A DNA stretch of 64,000 nucleotides from Thalassomonas sp. M1454 (lineage in GTDB: Bacteria > Pseudomonadota > Gammaproteobacteria > Enterobacterales > Alteromonadaceae): assembly GCF_007097525.1 (NCBI RefSeq), contig NZ_VKDD01000001.1, positions 135,554 to 199,553 of the forward strand, given 5' to 3'. The notes under the pieces are model-generated. The model did no database searches and had not been told where the DNA came from. It was given only the letters and a program-made list of their open reading frames with translations. Both the position numbers and the translations under genes were made by a program. Of the stretch, positions 61,854 through 64,000 are shown in pieces; positions within the stretch are counted from its first letter, which is position 1; the number at the start of each line of letters is the position of its first letter.

Positions 61854-62862
61854 TTGGGTTATTTGACTGCCAGCGCCAGGTGTCTGTCATCATTTGCAAT
61901 AAGCTTCTTTTCGCTTGCCAGTTAAGTTGACTATTAGCTTTACTCGCATCCGCCCAAAAAGCTGGTAAATCACCGCTTCGACGTGGGGCAAATTCGTAAG
62001 CTAACGTTTTGCCATAAGCTTGCTCGAACGCGGCAACAATTTCCAATACTGACACGGCATTTCCTGTGCCCAAATTAAATACTTCAGCACCATTAAAATT
62101 AGGATTATTCTCTAACCAATCAAGCGCCGCCACATGCCCTTGTGCTAAATCCATCACATGCAAATAATCACGTTCACAAGTGCCATCTTCTGTGTCGTAG
62201 TCGTTGCCAAAAATACTAAGTTTGTCACGTTTACCTACCGCCACTTGTGCAATATAAGGCAATAAATTATTTGGTATGCCAAGCGGGTCTTCGCCAATTT
62301 CACCGCTTTCATGAGCGCCAATTGGATTGAAGTAACGCAGTGATACCGCTCTAAACGCATTATTAGCTTTAACAAAATCTTCAATAATGCGTTCGACCAT
62401 TACCTTGGTCGCGCCATATGGACTTGCTGTTGTACCAAGTTTCATTGTTTCTAAGTAAGGTGGTTGTGCCTCTTCACCATAAACCGTCGCTGAAGAGCTA
62501 AATACAAAATTGTTTACTTGATGCAGCTGCATTACTTCAAGTAAACACAATGAACCATAAACATTATTTTGATAATATTCGAGTGGCATTTGGGTTGATT
62601 GCCCAACCGCCTTAAGCGCAGCAAAATGGATAACAGCATCGATATCATTACCAATAAACAACTCGTTTAGTTGTGCTTTATCACACACATCACCTTGAAT
62701 AAAGGTTACAGATTTACCGCTTAAACGCTCAACACGCTTAATCGCTTCAATACTTGAATTACATAGATTATCAAACACGACCACAGAGTGATTTTCAGCC
62801 AATAAAGTTAATACAGTATGTGAGCCAATATATCCTGCGCCGCCTGTCACTAATACATTCAT
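61843..62862 (-). CDS. galE: UDP-glucose 4-epimerase
   Basis: The protein has 339 residues. The NAD-binding Rossmann motif GGAGYIGSHT is at the N-terminus, and the catalytic Ser/Tyr/Lys set is SSSATVYG near 125 and YGATKVMVE near 150. CERDYLHVMDLAQGH near 227 is the usual GalE motif. The in-frame start at 62892 would add ten unconserved residues inside galK, so the ATG at 62862 is preferred; it is 4 bases after the galK stop. It supplies UDP-galactose or UDP-glucose, also a likely precursor for the polysaccharide locus. Confidence 0.95.
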   Translation of the reverse strand: MNVLVTGGAGYIGSHTVLTLLAENHSVVVFDNLCNSSIEAIKRVERLSGKSVTFIQGDVCDKAQLNELFIGNDIDAVIHFAALKAVGQSTQMPLEYYQNNVYGSLCLLEVMQLHQVNNFVFSSSATVYGEEAQPPYLETMKLGTTASPYGATKVMVERIIEDFVKANNAFRAVSLRYFNPIGAHESGEIGEDPLGIPNNLLPYIAQVAVGKRDKLSIFGNDYDTEDGTCERDYLHVMDLAQGHVAALDWLENNPNFNGAEVFNLGTGNAVSVLEIVAAFEQAYGKTLAYEFAPRRSGDLPAFWADASKANSQLNWQAKRSLLQMMTDTWRWQSNNPNGY

Positions 62863-62866
62863 AATT

Positions 62867-64000
62867 TTACTCGCTAAATACGCCTGCACCATCTTGCGCG
62901 GTACAAATAAATATCGATGGCTCTAAGCTCGTCTTTTGTTGATATTGCGCTTCAACTGCAGAAACGACACTTTCAACCATTGCCGTTGGCACTAAAGCAA
63001 CCACACAACCACCAAAGCCGCCACCGGTCATACGAACGCCGCCTTGCTCTCCTATTGACTCTTTCATAATGTCGACAAGAATATCTATTTCACTACAGGT
63101 AATTTCAAAGTCATCACGCATTGAAGCATGAGACTCAGCCATTAAACGCTGCAATGTTTCCATATCGCCAGCTTGCATAGCATCAGCAGCCTCTACTGTT
63201 CTTTGGTTTTCGGTGATGATATGTCTTGCACGCTTTGCTGCAATTGGTTCTAAATCGCCTGATTCTTGATTAAACCGTTCAATATTCACATCTCGCAATG
63301 CTGGCACATTAAAATACGCTGCTGCTTGCTCACATTGTTCACGGCGTGTGTTGTATTCACTATCCACTAAACCACGTTTTTTATTTGAGTTTACAATTAA
63401 TACAGAGACACCTTTCGGTAGCGATACCGCTTTTGTTTCTAAGCTTCGACAATCAATTAATAATGCATGCCCAGCTTCACCTTGAGCGCTAATTAATTGG
63501 TCCATAATGCCGCAATTGCAACCAACAAATTTGTTTTCAGCTTCTTGACCTATCAGTGCTATTTTTTGTGAGCTTATATCTAAATTGCACAACTCTTTAA
63601 AACACTGACCAATAACAACTTCTAGTGCAGCTGATGAGCTAAGACCTGCACCTTGTGGCACATTGCCACTAATGGCAATATCCGCGCCACATAACTTAAA
63701 ACCATTGAGTTGCAGGTATTTGACTACACCACGAACATAGTTAGCCCAACCTTGGCGATTGTGTTTAATATCTTCATCAAGGGAAAACTCATCAACAGCA
63801 TTATCATAATCGACCGATAATACTCGAATTACGTTATCGTCACGTTTACTTGCCAGTGCGACAGCTTGATAATTAATCGCACAAGGCAATACAAAACCAT
63901 CGTTATAATCAGTGTGTTCTCCAATAAGGTTCACTCTGCCTGGTGCTCTTACTTTAAGGGCACATTGATAACCAAAAAATTCTGTGAATGCTTTTTCTGC
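62867..64000 (-). CDS. galK: Galactokinase, partial (5' end beyond the window)
   Basis: The first conserved GTG is at 63934, but coding sequence continues upstream in frame to the window edge with [20 protein letters not shown], which is the conserved galactokinase N-terminus. The gene is therefore longer than the start-to-stop frame suggests and lacks perhaps 10-15 N-terminal codons. Motifs seen are [16 protein letters not shown], the ATP-binding [12 protein letters not shown] near 100 of the visible part and [13 protein letters not shown] near the C-terminus. It phosphorylates galactose to galactose 1-phosphate as the first step of the Leloir pathway. Confidence 0.95.
   Translation of the reverse strand, partial: AEKAFTEFFGYQCALKVRAPGRVNLIGEHTDYNDGFVLPCAINYQAVALASKRDDNVIRVLSVDYDNAVDEFSLDEDIKHNRQGWANYVRGVVKYLQLNGFKLCGADIAISGNVPQGAGLSSSAALEVVIGQCFKELCNLDISSQKIALIGQEAENKFVGCNCGIMDQLISAQGEAGHALLIDCRSLETKAVSLPKGVSVLIVNSNKKRGLVDSEYNTRREQCEQAAAYFNVPALRDVNIERFNQESGDLEPIAAKRARHIITENQRTVEAADAMQAGDMETLQRLMAESHASMRDDFEITCSEIDILVDIMKESIGEQGGVRMTGGGFGGCVVALVPTAMVESVVSAVEAQYQQKTSLEPSIFICTAQDGAGVFSE

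Noticed and set aside
63934-63934. galK start at the GTG at 63934
   Set aside because: Conserved galactokinase sequence continues upstream in frame to the window edge, so this GTG is an internal valine codon.
1-64000. CRISPR array or insertion sequence
   Set aside because: No regularly spaced repeats and no DDE or HUH transposase were seen; the only recombination enzymes are the two tyrosine recombinases.

Overview
The window looks like chromosomal DNA of a marine gammaproteobacterium of the order Alteromonadales, most likely a Colwelliaceae relative (Colwellia or Thalassotalea). This rests on low GC content, gammaproteobacterial gene families and a full exosortase-A exopolysaccharide locus. 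The assignment is an inference, because no rRNA or other phylogenetic marker is present. There is one finished block of core-like genes on each side and a mobile or accessory region of about 19.8 kb between them.

Region 1 (1-40800) opens with a YibQ-like polysaccharide deacetylase-fold protein and continues into a large locus for making, exporting and decorating an exopolysaccharide tied to the XrtA (exosortase A, PEP-CTERM) system. The hallmark genes are prsT (TPR lipoprotein), a FemAB-like protein, an asparagine-synthase-like amidotransferase, an O-antigen ligase-like membrane protein, a Stp1-type glycosyltransferase, xrtA itself with its EpsI domain, an XrtA-type polysaccharide deacetylase, the initiating sugar transferase, an export lipoprotein, a chain-length protein, a tyrosine-kinase-like ATPase, an outer-membrane barrel, an ExeA-type ATPase and the prsK/prsR two-component pair. 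Between them lies a strain-specific block (6895-27634). It holds glycosyltransferases, a flippase, an acyltransferase, a hexapeptide transferase, a sulfotransferase, an APH-fold kinase, a RIFT-barrel protein, a parallel beta-helix protein and a secreted protein of unknown function. Many genes overlap by 4 bases (ATGA), which indicates translational coupling. The product is probably an acylated, sulfated extracellular polysaccharide.

Region 2 (40981-about 60860) is accessory. It begins exactly inside the anticodon loop of a tRNA-Arg(CCG) whose 3' half is missing. It carries hypothetical genes bounded by short repeats and then a heavy-metal module (MerR regulator with three CadR-like cysteines, a textbook 19-bp-spacer MerR promoter, two CDF transporters, a transglutaminase-like protein, a His/Cys-rich periplasmic protein and an HME-RND adaptor and pump). 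Next comes a three-gene operon led by a 1403-residue tyrosine recombinase, followed by a 305-residue unknown and a sigma-70-like protein. A complete tRNA-Arg(CCG) of different body sequence follows, then two tandem paralogous 115-residue proteins, a conventional phage-type integrase, an excisionase-like protein and a small XRE regulator. The second tRNA-Arg(CCG) may replace the one that was broken. The giant-recombinase operon together with this broken and replaced tRNA is the most unusual part of the window.

Region 3 (60870-64000) is the Leloir galactose operon galK-galE-galM on the minus strand. galK runs off the right edge. UDP-galactose from this operon could feed the polysaccharide locus, but that link is only inferred.
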